Assembly: GCA_937900215.1 (NCBI GenBank)
Contig: CALCFH010000036.1
Span: forward strand, 1 to 23,318
Reading direction: 5' to 3'
Source: an uncultured Cryomorphaceae bacterium
GTDB lineage: Bacteria > Bacteroidota > Bacteroidia > Flavobacteriales > Schleiferiaceae
Length of the DNA stretch: 23,318 nt
Position numbers and translations under genes: made by a program. The notes beneath the pieces were generated by a model. The model was not told the origin of the DNA. It saw nothing but the letters and a program-made list of their open reading frames with translations, and did not search any database. Shown here one piece after another: positions 1 through 7,203 of this stretch; positions within the stretch are counted from its first letter, which is position 1; each line of letters starts with the position of its first letter.

Positions 1-212
1 GCTGTAGCCTCCACAAGATCTTGACCCGCACAAAAAGCCTTTCCAGAACCAATGATGCGCACGGCACGGATTTCGGCATTGTCTCTGGCCTCATCTAAGG
101 CATCTTGAAGGGCCAAAGCCATTTCACGAACGAAGCTGTTGAACTTATCGGGTCTATTAAAACGAAGGCTAAGCACTCCACCAGAGCGCTCGGTAATTAG
201 TAGTGAACTCAT
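1..212 (-). CDS. paaG: Enoyl-CoA hydratase/isomerase, PaaG-like (partial, runs off left edge)
   Basis: Only the first 70 codons, read leftwards from the ATG at 212, lie in the window. The peptide opens with the short beta strands of the crotonase fold, has the RFNRPDKFNSF segment and reaches GKAFCAGQDL, the oxyanion-hole region of crotonases; the AGQDL form is typical of PaaG. PaaG isomerises ring-1,2-epoxyphenylacetyl-CoA to the oxepin form, the step after the PaaABCE epoxidase. Its start is 17 bases downstream of the paaD stop on the same strand, which supports one operon. The specific paaG name is inferred from context plus this fragment; another crotonase of the pathway (such as PaaF) cannot be excluded without the C-terminal half. 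Confidence 0.8.
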   Translation of the reverse strand, partial: MSSLLITERSGGVLSLRFNRPDKFNSFVREMALALQDALDEARDNAEIRAVRIIGSGKAFCAGQDLVEAT

Positions 213-229
213 AGAACTAAATTAAGTGC

Positions 230-721
230 TTAGATGCACTTAAAGTAATCAAAAGGCTCTAAACAACTAGAACATTGATACAGCGCCTTGCATGGGGTAG
301 ACCCGAACTGACTAATCCTCTGAGTGTGAATTGATTTACATCTAGGGCAGCGAACCTCCACTGCTTTTCCAAAGAGAATTCTTTTATCTGCCGTACCATC
401 CATGGGTGCGGCAATGCCGTATTCTTCTAGTTTTCTTCTTCCGTCTATCGACATCCAATCGGTAGTCCAGGGTGGATCCAATACGGTTTTTACCTTCACC
501 TCATCCCAGCCCGCTTCCTTTAAGGCAGTACGGATATCAGCCTCAATGGTATCCATGGCCGGACAGCCTGAGTAGGTTGGAGTAATGGTAACCTCAACCC
601 ATCTTCCTTCGGTTTTCACATCTCGAATGATGCCTAAGTCGGCAATGGTGAGAACGGGAATCTCAGGATCGCTAACTTGCTCTAAAGTGCGATTGGCGCT
701 TTCAAGATTTAGTACTTGCAT
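230..721 (-). CDS. paaD: Phenylacetate degradation protein PaaD (MIP18/DUF59 family, Fe-S assembly)
   Basis: This 163-residue protein begins with a MIP18/DUF59 domain (DPEIPVLTIADLGII near residue 18, then TPTYSGCPAM near 48, whose Cys is the conserved family residue). It ends with a zinc-ribbon-like tail containing CPRC and CSSC pairs (about residues 125-155). PaaD proteins are needed for the phenylacetyl-CoA epoxidase and are thought to mature its iron or Fe-S centres rather than catalyse the reaction. It lies between paaC (16 bases upstream) and the paaG-like gene. Length and the two-part layout match the family. Confidence 0.93.
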   Translation of the reverse strand: MQVLNLESANRTLEQVSDPEIPVLTIADLGIIRDVKTEGRWVEVTITPTYSGCPAMDTIEADIRTALKEAGWDEVKVKTVLDPPWTTDWMSIDGRRKLEEYGIAAPMDGTADKRILFGKAVEVRCPRCKSIHTQRISQFGSTPCKALYQCSSCLEPFDYFKCI

Positions 722-737
722 TCATTGAATCTTCTGA

Positions 738-1490
738 TTACCACTTTGCCGTTGGATAGGTTCTGGGTAGATGTTGCATTTCGGCAAGTATATAACCCAT
801 ATGCTCCGTATGCTTTCCTTCTCTTCCGCCTTTTTGCATCCAGCCTTCTTCTGGTTTTACGAGAGTAGCTATTTCTAAAACCTGAGATACCTTCTCTTGC
901 CATTGTTCCTTTAAAAGCGCATAGTCAGGAGCCACAGCTGCTTTTGTCATGGCCTCACTCGAAGAATCTGCAACAAACATTTCTCCGGTATACATCCAGA
1001 GTTCGTCTATGGCATTCTGCACCCTTTGATGACTTTCTTCCGTTCCATCTCCCATGCGAATAATCCACTCTGCGGAGAATTGTGCATGATAGGCAATTTC
1101 CTTAATGGCCTTTCTGGCAATGGCTTGGATGGTTTCATCCTTGCTATTCATCAAGAACTCGTATTGGAAGAAGTTAAAAGTATCGAACAGAAAATGCTTA
1201 GCCAAGGTGTAGGCCCAATCGTTATTGGGCAATTCGGTAATCAGAAGATTTCTGAACTCGCCTTCGTTTCTAAAAAAAGCCAGACTGTCTTCGGTTGCTC
1301 CATTGCCTACCTGCTTAGCGGCATATTGTAGCAGCATTCTCGATTGGCCTAAGTGGTCTAAAGAAATATTGGTGAGCGCAATATCCTGTTCTAAAACAGG
1401 ACCGTGTCCACACCACTCACCCAAGCGTTGCCCTAAAATAAGGGCATTGTCGGCTAAAAAGAGCGTGTAGTTTTTTAAATCTAAATTCAT
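738..1490 (-). CDS. paaC: 1,2-phenylacetyl-CoA epoxidase structural subunit PaaC
   Basis: The 250-residue, mostly helical protein has the ferritin-like fold of PaaC: N-terminal ADNALILGQRLGEWCGHGP, then ISLDHLGQSRMLL and a later EIAYHAQFSAEW segment. PaaC is the non-catalytic partner that holds the di-iron subunit PaaA in the (PaaAC)2 core of the multicomponent epoxidase, which converts phenylacetyl-CoA to its ring epoxide. It sits between paaB (16 bases upstream) and paaD (16 bases downstream), the usual A-B-C-D order. The ATG at 1490 gives the standard start and full family length. Confidence 0.95.
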   Translation of the reverse strand: MNLDLKNYTLFLADNALILGQRLGEWCGHGPVLEQDIALTNISLDHLGQSRMLLQYAAKQVGNGATEDSLAFFRNEGEFRNLLITELPNNDWAYTLAKHFLFDTFNFFQYEFLMNSKDETIQAIARKAIKEIAYHAQFSAEWIIRMGDGTEESHQRVQNAIDELWMYTGEMFVADSSSEAMTKAAVAPDYALLKEQWQEKVSQVLEIATLVKPEEGWMQKGGREGKHTEHMGYILAEMQHLPRTYPTAKW

Positions 1491-1506
1491 AAGGGGGGAT
1501 TAAGAC

Positions 1507-1800
1507 CTACATATGGCCTATTTCGGAAGGAATCTCGTAGAAGGTTGGATGGCGGTATACCTTATCATCTGCTGGTGTAAACAAAGGTTCTTTTTCATCG
1601 GGACTGCTGGCGGTAACGGCCTCTGAAGGCACTACCCAAATGCTAATGCCTTCGCTTCGTCTAGTGTATACATCGCGGGCATTTTTTATTGCCATGTCTG
1701 CATCGGGAGCATGCAAGCTTCCAACGTGTTTATGGCTCAATCCGTTTTTACTGCGGATAAATACTTCCCATATTTTCCAGTTATCATTTGGCTTATCCAT
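1507..1800 (-). CDS. paaB: 1,2-phenylacetyl-CoA epoxidase subunit PaaB
   Basis: A 97-residue protein with the compact PaaB pattern: WKIWEVFIRSKNGLSHKHVGSLHAPD at the N-terminus, NARDVYTRRSEGISIWVVPS in the middle, and a C-terminal YRHPTFYEIP segment. PaaB is a small non-catalytic subunit that bridges PaaAC units and is required for activity of the epoxidase complex. It is 42 bases downstream of paaA and 16 bases upstream of paaC, fully consistent with one transcript. Nothing is missing for the family. Confidence 0.95.
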   Translation of the reverse strand: MDKPNDNWKIWEVFIRSKNGLSHKHVGSLHAPDADMAIKNARDVYTRRSEGISIWVVPSEAVTASSPDEKEPLFTPADDKVYRHPTFYEIPSEIGHM

Positions 1801-1842
1801 AGGTTCGGGGGTTTGGTGGGTGCAATTAACGAAAATCGCTCC

Positions 1843-2796
1843 TTACGCAGCTTGACCTTTATCAGCTTTTCTTTTGGCTTCTTTGGCAGCATAGGCATTG
1901 GCGGCCTCACGAACCCAAGCACCGGCTTCATGTGCTTTTACCCTATCGGCAAGTCTCTGCTTATTGCACGGTCCATTTCCCTTAACCACGTTGTAGAATT
2001 CTTCCCAATCTATCTCGCCATAATCGTAGCCCTGCTTTTCCTCGTTCCACTTTAAGTCCTTGTCTGGAACCGTTAAGCCAAGGAATTCTGCCTGTGGAAC
2101 CGTTTTGTCAATAAACTCTTGACGCAGCTCATCATTTGATTTGCGCTTGATTTTCCACTTCATGCTCTGTGCAGAGTTGGGGGAAAGATCGTCTGTAGGG
2201 CCAAACATCATAAGCGAAGGCCACCACCATCTATTCAAAGCATCTTGTGCCATTTGCTTTTGTTCTGCCGTGCCATTTGCCAAGCTCAACATAATCTCAT
2301 AGCCCTGGCGTTGGTGGAAGCTTTCTTCCTTGCAAATACGCACCATAGCTCTCGCATACGGACCATATGAAGTTCTGCAAAGCATAACCTGATTGGCAAT
2401 GGCGGCTCCATCTACCAACCATCCAATGGCGCCCATGTCGGCCCAAGAAACAGTTGGATAATTAAAGATGGATGAATACTTCGCCTTGCCTGAAAGCAAA
2501 TCGTCTACTAATTCAGAACGGTCAATGCCCAATGTCTCAGCAGCAGAATACAAATACAGTCCATGCCCTGCTTCGTCTTGCACTTTGGCCAGCAATGCCA
2601 CCTTTCTTCGCAAAGAAGGCGCGCGGCTAATCCAGTTTGCTTCAGGCAACATACCCACCACTTCGCTGTGTGCATGCTGGCTAATTTGTCGGATTAAGGT
2701 TTTCCTATATGCATCCGGCATCCAATCTTTCGGTTCAATTTTATTCTCACCGTCTAGATAATCTTGAAATCTCTTTTCGAGTTGTACTTCTCCCAT
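1843..2796 (-). CDS. paaA: 1,2-phenylacetyl-CoA epoxidase catalytic di-iron subunit PaaA
   Basis: PaaA is the di-iron oxygenase subunit that inserts one oxygen of O2 into the aromatic ring of phenylacetyl-CoA. With the start used here (317 residues) the ferritin-like ligand motifs are visible as E75-x-x-H78 (EAGH) and E158-x-x-H161 (ESFH), with an earlier carboxylate at E45 in HAHSEVV. The frame remains open to an ATG at 2835, but that extension (MQIKFVKYPRFIA) is not family-like and would begin upstream of the best -7 box (2820-2827), so the ATG at 2796 is preferred. It is the first gene of the leftward paaABCD-paaG unit; the reductase gene paaE is divergent. Confidence 0.95.
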   Translation of the reverse strand: MGEVQLEKRFQDYLDGENKIEPKDWMPDAYRKTLIRQISQHAHSEVVGMLPEANWISRAPSLRRKVALLAKVQDEAGHGLYLYSAAETLGIDRSELVDDLLSGKAKYSSIFNYPTVSWADMGAIGWLVDGAAIANQVMLCRTSYGPYARAMVRICKEESFHQRQGYEIMLSLANGTAEQKQMAQDALNRWWWPSLMMFGPTDDLSPNSAQSMKWKIKRKSNDELRQEFIDKTVPQAEFLGLTVPDKDLKWNEEKQGYDYGEIDWEEFYNVVKGNGPCNKQRLADRVKAHEAGAWVREAANAYAAKEAKRKADKGQAA

Positions 2797-2819
2797 GGCT
2801 ATAAATCTTGGATATTTCA

Positions 2820-2827
2820 CAAATTTA
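2820..2827 (-). promoter_or_regulatory. -7 box of paaABCD promoter
   Basis: On the minus strand this reads TAAATTTG, a perfect match to the Bacteroidota -7 consensus TAnnTTTG. The box ends 23 bases before the paaA ATG at 2796, predicting a leader of roughly 15-20 bases. No good TTTG -33 element is seen; a TTTC lies about 21 bases upstream. It is only about 20 bases from the oppositely oriented paaE -33 element. Confidence 0.6.
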
Positions 2828-2845
2828 ATCTGCAATCATAAACGT

Positions 2846-2877
2846 TTTGAAATAGATTGTGTTCTTGAATTAATTTG
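2846..2877 (+). promoter_or_regulatory. paaE promoter (-33 TTTG, -7 TTAATTTG)
   Basis: TTTG at 2846-2849 is followed after 20 bases by TTAATTTG at 2870-2877, one mismatch from TAnnTTTG, at the normal Bacteroidota spacing. Transcription would start near 2884, about 16 bases before the ATG at 2900. This start lies downstream of the possible upstream ATG at 2795, which supports the shorter PaaE. Back-to-back placement with the paaA promoter suggests coordinated control. Confidence 0.5.
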
Positions 2878-2899
2878 CAAATCAGAATTATTTACCCCC

Positions 2900-4039
2900 A
2901 TGCTCAACTTTTTCAAGCGTAAAGAACGCAAAGACTCCCTTGCCAAGACCGACACAAACCGGAGAAGAGCAAGCTTTAATGCTCTGACAGTGATAGACAT
3001 ACGTCATGAAACAGCAGACTGTGTATCGGTTGCTTTTGATGTTCCAAAGTCACTAAAAGAGGATTACCGCTTTGTTCAAGGACAGTATGTAACGCTTCGA
3101 AATAGAATAAACGGAGAAGAAATTCGTCGTTCTTATTCCATTTGCAGCAGTCCTTTGGACGGAGAATTGCGTGTGGCGATCAAAAAAGTGCCGCATGGAG
3201 TGTTCTCAACCTATGCCAATGAGGAGCTTAAAAAGGGCGAACAATTGGAAGTAATGACCCCTGAAGGCAATTTTTACCGAGCCTTATCAGAAGATCATTC
3301 TCATTTGTATGTAGCCTTCGCCTCTGGCTCCGGAATTACGCCAATATTGAGCATCATCCGTACTACCCTTGAGGTAGAAAGTACCAGCAGATTTACGCTG
3401 TTTTATGGCAATAAGAACAACAGTTCTGTGATCTTTAAAGAGCAATTAGAAGACTTGAAAAATGAATTCATGGGACGTTTGGAGGTACATTACATCCTTA
3501 GCCGTGAAGATCAGGGAACCGATTGGTTAAAGGGAAGAATTGACGGGGAGAAATGCCGTCATTTTGCCAAATCTTTCTTCGAGCCACTAAAAGTGAATAC
3601 CTTCTATTTGTGCGGACCCGTAGGCATGATAGAAGAGGTGAGCGAAACCTTAACAGACTTAGGGGTAGATAAAAAGAACATTTTGTTTGAACTCTTTACA
3701 ACGGTTGGAGGCAAGCAAAAAGACATTACCAAAGGCGCTCCTATGAAGGCAGCAGGTATGCTTTCAAAAGTAACCGTTGTTCTCGATACAGAGGAAACCC
3801 ATTTTGAAATAGACGCCAATGGAAAATCTATTCTAGATGCCGCATTGGATGCTGGAGCCGATGTTCCTTTTGCGTGCAAAGGAGCGGTTTGTTGCACCTG
3901 CAGAGCCAAGGTTTTAGAGGGCGAAGTAGAAATGGATATGAACTACGCCTTGGAAGAAGAAGAGGTAGAAGAAGGCTATGTTTTAACTTGTCAGAGTCAT
4001 CCGAGAAGTGAAAAAGTAGTCATTAGCTACGACGAATAA
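2900..4039 (+). CDS. paaE: 1,2-phenylacetyl-CoA epoxidase reductase PaaE (FAD, NAD(P), 2Fe-2S)
   Basis: PaaE passes electrons from NADPH through FAD and a 2Fe-2S cluster to the di-iron site of PaaA. In this 379-residue protein the order is an FAD-binding barrel with the R77-x-Y79-S80 motif, an NAD(P) domain with GSGITPILSI and later FYLCGP, then a plant-type ferredoxin domain with cluster ligands C326, C331, C334 and C364 (C-x4-C-x2-C-x29-C). The frame is open to an ATG at 2795, but those 35 residues lack family similarity, overlap the paaA start and precede the likely promoter, so ATG 2900 is chosen. It is separated from paaABCD and transcribed the other way; it converges on mntR with a 23-base gap. 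Confidence 0.95.
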   Translation: MLNFFKRKERKDSLAKTDTNRRRASFNALTVIDIRHETADCVSVAFDVPKSLKEDYRFVQGQYVTLRNRINGEEIRRSYSICSSPLDGELRVAIKKVPHGVFSTYANEELKKGEQLEVMTPEGNFYRALSEDHSHLYVAFASGSGITPILSIIRTTLEVESTSRFTLFYGNKNNSSVIFKEQLEDLKNEFMGRLEVHYILSREDQGTDWLKGRIDGEKCRHFAKSFFEPLKVNTFYLCGPVGMIEEVSETLTDLGVDKKNILFELFTTVGGKQKDITKGAPMKAAGMLSKVTVVLDTEETHFEIDANGKSILDAALDAGADVPFACKGAVCCTCRAKVLEGEVEMDMNYALEEEEVEEGYVLTCQSHPRSEKVVISYDE

Positions 4040-4062
4040 GCACTCAGAAAGATCATAGCAGC

Positions 4063-4722
4063 TTAGCCACTGACGTAGACGTTTTCAGCAAATTTCTGCG
4101 AAACGTTTACCTCTTTGCCTTCGTATCGAATTTGGATAGACTGATCGAACTCTCTTCTTTCTTTGAGCTCTATTTCGCTGCTCAACATTAAGCCTAATGA
4201 ATTCAAATAGCGCAAAAAGGCTACCGAACTATCCTTCACGGCCACTATGCGCACCTTCGATCCCAAAGGCATAGAAGCCAAGGTTTTCTTTATGGCGGGT
4301 TTATACTTTCCATCTGCCTTGGGAATGGCATCTCCATGTGGATCGTATTCAGGAAACCCCAAAAAAGACTCCAACTGAGAGATCAGCTTAGCCGAATGAA
4401 TGTGCTCTAGCTGTTCTGCTACTTCATGAATCTCATCCCATCCAAAATTGAGGTGCGTATACAGAAAGCTCTCCCAAAGGCGGTGCCTTCGAATCATATC
4501 AATGGCTATTTTGGAACCACTTGCACTGAGCTCGAGTTTTCCATAACGCTCATACTTCACTAACTCTTTCTCGCGCAATCGTTTAAGCATGGCATTTGCA
4601 GAGGCGGGTGAAACACCTAGATACTCAGCCAATTGATTGGTTCCCGCCTTACTGTTCTTTTGCTCAATGGTGAGGTGAAACAAGGCCTTCAGATAATTCT
4701 CTTCTGCAATACTTAATTCCAT
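4063..4722 (-). CDS. mntR: Metal-dependent transcriptional regulator, DtxR/MntR family
   Basis: This 219-residue protein has the three DtxR-family parts. An N-terminal winged helix (about 1-65) includes TNQLAEYLGVSPASANAMLKR. A dimerisation and metal-binding helical region (about 70-140) contains RRHRLWESF, HEVAEQLEHIHS and the DPHGDAIP signature. A C-terminal FeoA/SH3-like barrel (about 150-219) has PLGSKVRIVAVKDSS. Such proteins bind Mn(II), Fe(II) or Zn(II) and then repress metal uptake genes. It faces the ABC ATPase / ZIP operon, its probable target, and a dyad lies 9 bases upstream of its start. The exact metal cannot be read from sequence; mntR is the family default name. Confidence 0.9.
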   Translation of the reverse strand: MELSIAEENYLKALFHLTIEQKNSKAGTNQLAEYLGVSPASANAMLKRLREKELVKYERYGKLELSASGSKIAIDMIRRHRLWESFLYTHLNFGWDEIHEVAEQLEHIHSAKLISQLESFLGFPEYDPHGDAIPKADGKYKPAIKKTLASMPLGSKVRIVAVKDSSVAFLRYLNSLGLMLSSEIELKERREFDQSIQIRYEGKEVNVSQKFAENVYVSG

Positions 4723-4730
4723 ACTATAGT

Positions 4731-4746
4731 GTTAGCATCGTCTAAC
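4731..4746. promoter_or_regulatory. Candidate MntR/DtxR operator (inverted repeat)
   Basis: GTTAG at 4731-4735 and its exact reverse complement CTAAC at 4742-4746 are separated by 6 bases. The dyad is 9 bases upstream of the mntR start codon and 4 bases upstream of a perfect -7 box (TATATTTG, 4751-4758) that reads toward the transporter genes. A bound regulator would cover the -33 to -7 region of that promoter and the mntR leader. Operator identity is inferred from position; no published consensus is matched exactly. Confidence 0.45.
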
Positions 4747-4750
4747 TTTA

Positions 4751-4758
4751 TATATTTG
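4751..4758 (+). promoter_or_regulatory. -7 box of the metal-transport operon (distal promoter)
   Basis: TATATTTG is a perfect TAnnTTTG match and lies just downstream of the dyad. Transcription from here would begin near 4765 and leave a leader of about 125 bases before the ABC ATPase start at 4889. No structured element was recognised in that leader; it is AT-rich with two copies of AATAATTC. Confidence 0.5.
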
Positions 4759-4876
4759 TCTCTACAAAAATGATCATTAATTGCATTGCTCCAAATAATT
4801 CTTCAGACGATTGAATAATTCGGTCTCTTCATATAAAACTTGGAAGAAAATAAAATCTACAGAGAGGCAGGCAGCC

Positions 4877-4884
4877 TACCTTTG
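4877..4884 (+). promoter_or_regulatory. Second -7 box, 4 bases before the ABC ATPase ATG
   Basis: TACCTTTG matches TAnnTTTG perfectly and ends 4 bases before the ATG at 4889, so a transcript from it would be leaderless. No TTTG -33 element is visible at 17-23 bases upstream, so this is less certain than the distal box. Confidence 0.35.
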
Positions 4885-4888
4885 AAGC

Positions 4889-5698
4889 ATGGAAGTAAAG
4901 TCTAATATATCTGCAACTGAAAATGCTATTGAGGTAGACAACCTAATGGTAAGCTACCACCATAAACCCGTGTTGTGGGACATTAAACTCTCATTGCCAG
5001 CCGGACAAATTATAGGAATCATTGGTCCGAATGGATCTGGAAAAACCACCTTGTTAAAGTCCATTATGGGTCTACTCCCACTCGATAGCGGGAGCGTGCG
5101 TTTTTTTGGCAAGCCCATTAAAGAAATTCGTGGAAGGTTGAGTTATGTACCTCAGCGCGAATCGGTTGATTGGGATTTCCCCGCCAATGTGCGCGATGTT
5201 GTTCTAATGGGCCGATATCGCAAAGACAATCTATTTAAACGCCTTAGCAAAGAAGACCACCGAATAGCCAATGAAGCCATTGAAAAAGTAGGCTTAACCG
5301 ACTTAGCTAAAAGACAAATTGCCCAGCTCTCTGGGGGGCAGCAGCAAAGGGTATTTATAGCTAGAGCTTTGGCACAACAGGCCGACATCTACCTTATGGA
5401 CGAACCTTTTGTGGGTGTAGACGCTGCCACTGAAGACGCCATCTTGAAATTATTGGCAGAAATGAGAGATGAAGGCAAAACGGTAATTATCGTTCATCAC
5501 GATTTACAAACTGCCTACTCAACCTTCGATTGGGTAGTACTCTTGCGCACTAGGCTCATTGCGAGTGGCCCGAAGGCGGAGGTTTTTACCGCAAAGAATT
5601 TACAAAACGCCTACGGAGGGAAGTTGAGTATCTTATCTAGACTGGGAGATATTCTGAGTGAAGAAGAAATAGAATTAGGTGAAAAAGAACCCTCTTAA
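4889..5698 (+). CDS. Metal ABC transporter ATP-binding protein (Mn/Zn/Fe chelate type)
   Basis: A 269-residue ABC ATPase of the MntB/TroB/ZnuC branch. It shows Walker A GPNGSGKTT (residues 46-54), the Q-loop in YVPQRESVDWDFP (about 87-98, a hallmark of Mn/Zn importers), the signature LSGGQQQR (147-154), Walker B with D171-E172, and the H-loop HHD (203-205). It would power metal uptake through a membrane permease with a periplasmic binding lipoprotein. Neither is encoded here: the next gene, starting on the base after its stop, is a ZIP transporter, which normally needs no ATPase. The permease may lie elsewhere or may have been lost. The divergent mntR suggests metal-responsive control. Confidence 0.92.
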   Translation: MEVKSNISATENAIEVDNLMVSYHHKPVLWDIKLSLPAGQIIGIIGPNGSGKTTLLKSIMGLLPLDSGSVRFFGKPIKEIRGRLSYVPQRESVDWDFPANVRDVVLMGRYRKDNLFKRLSKEDHRIANEAIEKVGLTDLAKRQIAQLSGGQQQRVFIARALAQQADIYLMDEPFVGVDAATEDAILKLLAEMRDEGKTVIIVHHDLQTAYSTFDWVVLLRTRLIASGPKAEVFTAKNLQNAYGGKLSILSRLGDILSEEEIELGEKEPS

Positions 5699-6529
5699 AT
5701 GAATGCGGAAAAGGTTTTAGGAGAATGGTTTATAAATCAATCTGGAGTTAGCCAAGCGCTTATGGCAACAACCTTTACTTGGTTGGTCACTGCTTTAGGC
5801 GCTTCTCTTGTTTTCTTTTTTAAGGGAATGAGTAGAAAGTGGTTGGATGGAATGCTTGGTTTTACGGGCGGTGTAATGATTGCCGCCTCCTATTGGTCTT
5901 TACTCGCGCCTTCCATTGAAATGAGTGAATCGCAAGGAATGATTCCTTGGCTTCCACCTGCCATTGGATTTGCATGTGGTGCGCTGTTCTTATTTGCACT
6001 GGATCGATTTGTACCTCACCTTCATATAAATTTTTCCAAATCTGAAACCGAAGGCCCCGAAACAAATTGGCATAAAACAACCTTGCTCGTATTGGCCATT
6101 ACTCTTCACAATATTCCAGAAGGACTAGCTGTAGGTGTGGCCTTTGGCGCCTACGCCAGCGGCGTTGAAGGAGCTGAGCTTGGGGCCGCTCTAGCCTTGG
6201 CAATTGGAATTGGACTGCAAAACTTTCCCGAAGGATTGGCCGTTAGCATGCCCCTGAGAAGAAATGGGGTAAAACCCTTTCGGGCCTTCTGGTTCGGTCA
6301 GCTCTCTGCTATTGTTGAACCTGTTGCAGGAGTTATAGGAGCTCTTGCGGTAATGTATATGCAACCGCTTTTGCCCTACGCCCTAGCCTTTGCCGCTGGC
6401 GCCATGATCTATGTTGTGATTGAAGAAGTTGTGCCTGAAAGTCAACGCGATAAATACACAGATATCTCTACCCTTGGCTTTATTGGTGGATTTCTAGTAA
6501 TGATGATCTTAGATGTCGCTTTGGGTTAG
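5699..6529 (+). CDS. ZIP family metal transporter (GufA-like)
   Basis: This 276-residue polytopic protein has the ZIP signatures: HNIPEGLAVG at 137-146 in one helix and QNFPEGLAVS at 174-183 in the next, with E207 in a third helix completing the binuclear metal-site pattern. About eight hydrophobic segments and a short polar, His-containing loop near 105-125 fit the GufA/ZupT branch. Members move Zn(II), often also Mn(II) or Fe(II), into the cytoplasm. Its ATG abuts the TAA of the ABC ATPase (TAAATG), so the two are translationally coupled. The 3' end overlaps the convergent DNA-repair gene by 4 bases. Confidence 0.92.
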   Translation: MNAEKVLGEWFINQSGVSQALMATTFTWLVTALGASLVFFFKGMSRKWLDGMLGFTGGVMIAASYWSLLAPSIEMSESQGMIPWLPPAIGFACGALFLFALDRFVPHLHINFSKSETEGPETNWHKTTLLVLAITLHNIPEGLAVGVAFGAYASGVEGAELGAALALAIGIGLQNFPEGLAVSMPLRRNGVKPFRAFWFGQLSAIVEPVAGVIGALAVMYMQPLLPYALAFAAGAMIYVVIEEVVPESQRDKYTDISTLGFIGGFLVMMILDVALG

Positions 6530-7203
6530 CGCCTTAGTAGGAGGTGCTTTAGCGCTTCGCGCTTACTAAGTGGTGCCAAATGCGTTCGCTCTACATAATC
6601 AAACACCCATTTAGCATCTGTTCTGGCATACTGCCTCAGAGACCAGCCAATGGCCTTCTGTAAAAAGAATTCTTTGCTCCTTACATGACGCTCAATGGCT
6701 GCACTCAACAAGTCTAAATCTGTATTTAATTTGAAAGTGAGTTGAAAAATAATAGAGCAACGCTGAAGCCATAGATTTTCTTCTTCTCCCCATAAAAAAA
6801 CCTCACCTCTTAATCCTGGGTTTTTAAAAATGAGAAATCCAACCAAATTGCACGATACTTTATCTACGGTATCCCACCAACTTTTAGAGACAATAAGTGA
6901 TTTTAAATGGGGAAGGTGTTCTGGTTTAAGTAATCGTTTATAGCGCTCTAGAAGATCCATCGCTACGTACTGAAATTCGCGCTCCTCCAACTCCCAAAGC
7001 AGAAATACCGCTTCGAATAAATCATCAATACTGCCCTCAAAAGAGCGAATTTGAGTGGCTGTTTTTTCTGCCCGAAGGGGCTTTTTTATTCCTAAATAAC
7101 TAAAGTGACCTTTCATATAGGCAGCCATTCCTTCTGCCAATTCTGCATTGCTTACCAATCGTAAAGATTGATCAATATCTTCTATCCAAGCCTTTACATT
7201 CAA
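6526..7203 (-). CDS. DNA alkylation repair protein, AlkD-like HEAT-repeat glycosylase
   Basis: The 225-residue all-helical protein matches the AlkC/AlkD superfamily: MAAYMKGHFSYLGIKKP near residues 26-42, SWWDTVD at about 108-114 (the Asp is the family catalytic residue), LWLQRCSIIFQL near 144-155, and EFFLQKAIGWSLRQYA near 177-192. AlkD enzymes remove positively charged alkylated purines such as N7-methylguanine and N3-methyladenine without base flipping. The start is a TTG at 7203 that shares bases with the rseP stop (TTGA), implying translational coupling; no in-frame ATG gives a family-like N-terminus. Confidence 0.85.
   Translation of the reverse strand: MNVKAWIEDIDQSLRLVSNAELAEGMAAYMKGHFSYLGIKKPLRAEKTATQIRSFEGSIDDLFEAVFLLWELEEREFQYVAMDLLERYKRLLKPEHLPHLKSLIVSKSWWDTVDKVSCNLVGFLIFKNPGLRGEVFLWGEEENLWLQRCSIIFQLTFKLNTDLDLLSAAIERHVRSKEFFLQKAIGWSLRQYARTDAKWVFDYVERTHLAPLSKREALKHLLLRR

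Noticed and set aside
2797..2835. Upstream ATG extending PaaA by 13 residues
   Set aside because: The extension is not family-like and lies across the best -7 box for paaA.
2795..2899. Upstream ATG extending PaaE by 35 residues
   Set aside because: It overlaps the paaA start region and precedes the likely paaE promoter; the extra residues have no PaaE character.
4040..4062. Terminator between convergent paaE and mntR
   Set aside because: Only a weak five-base complementarity (CTACG/CGTAG) is present and no stable stem with a T-run.
4784..4824. Repeated AATAATTC in the mntR-ABC gap as an operator pair
   Set aside because: Two AT-rich 8-mers are expected by chance here and they are not dyad-symmetric.
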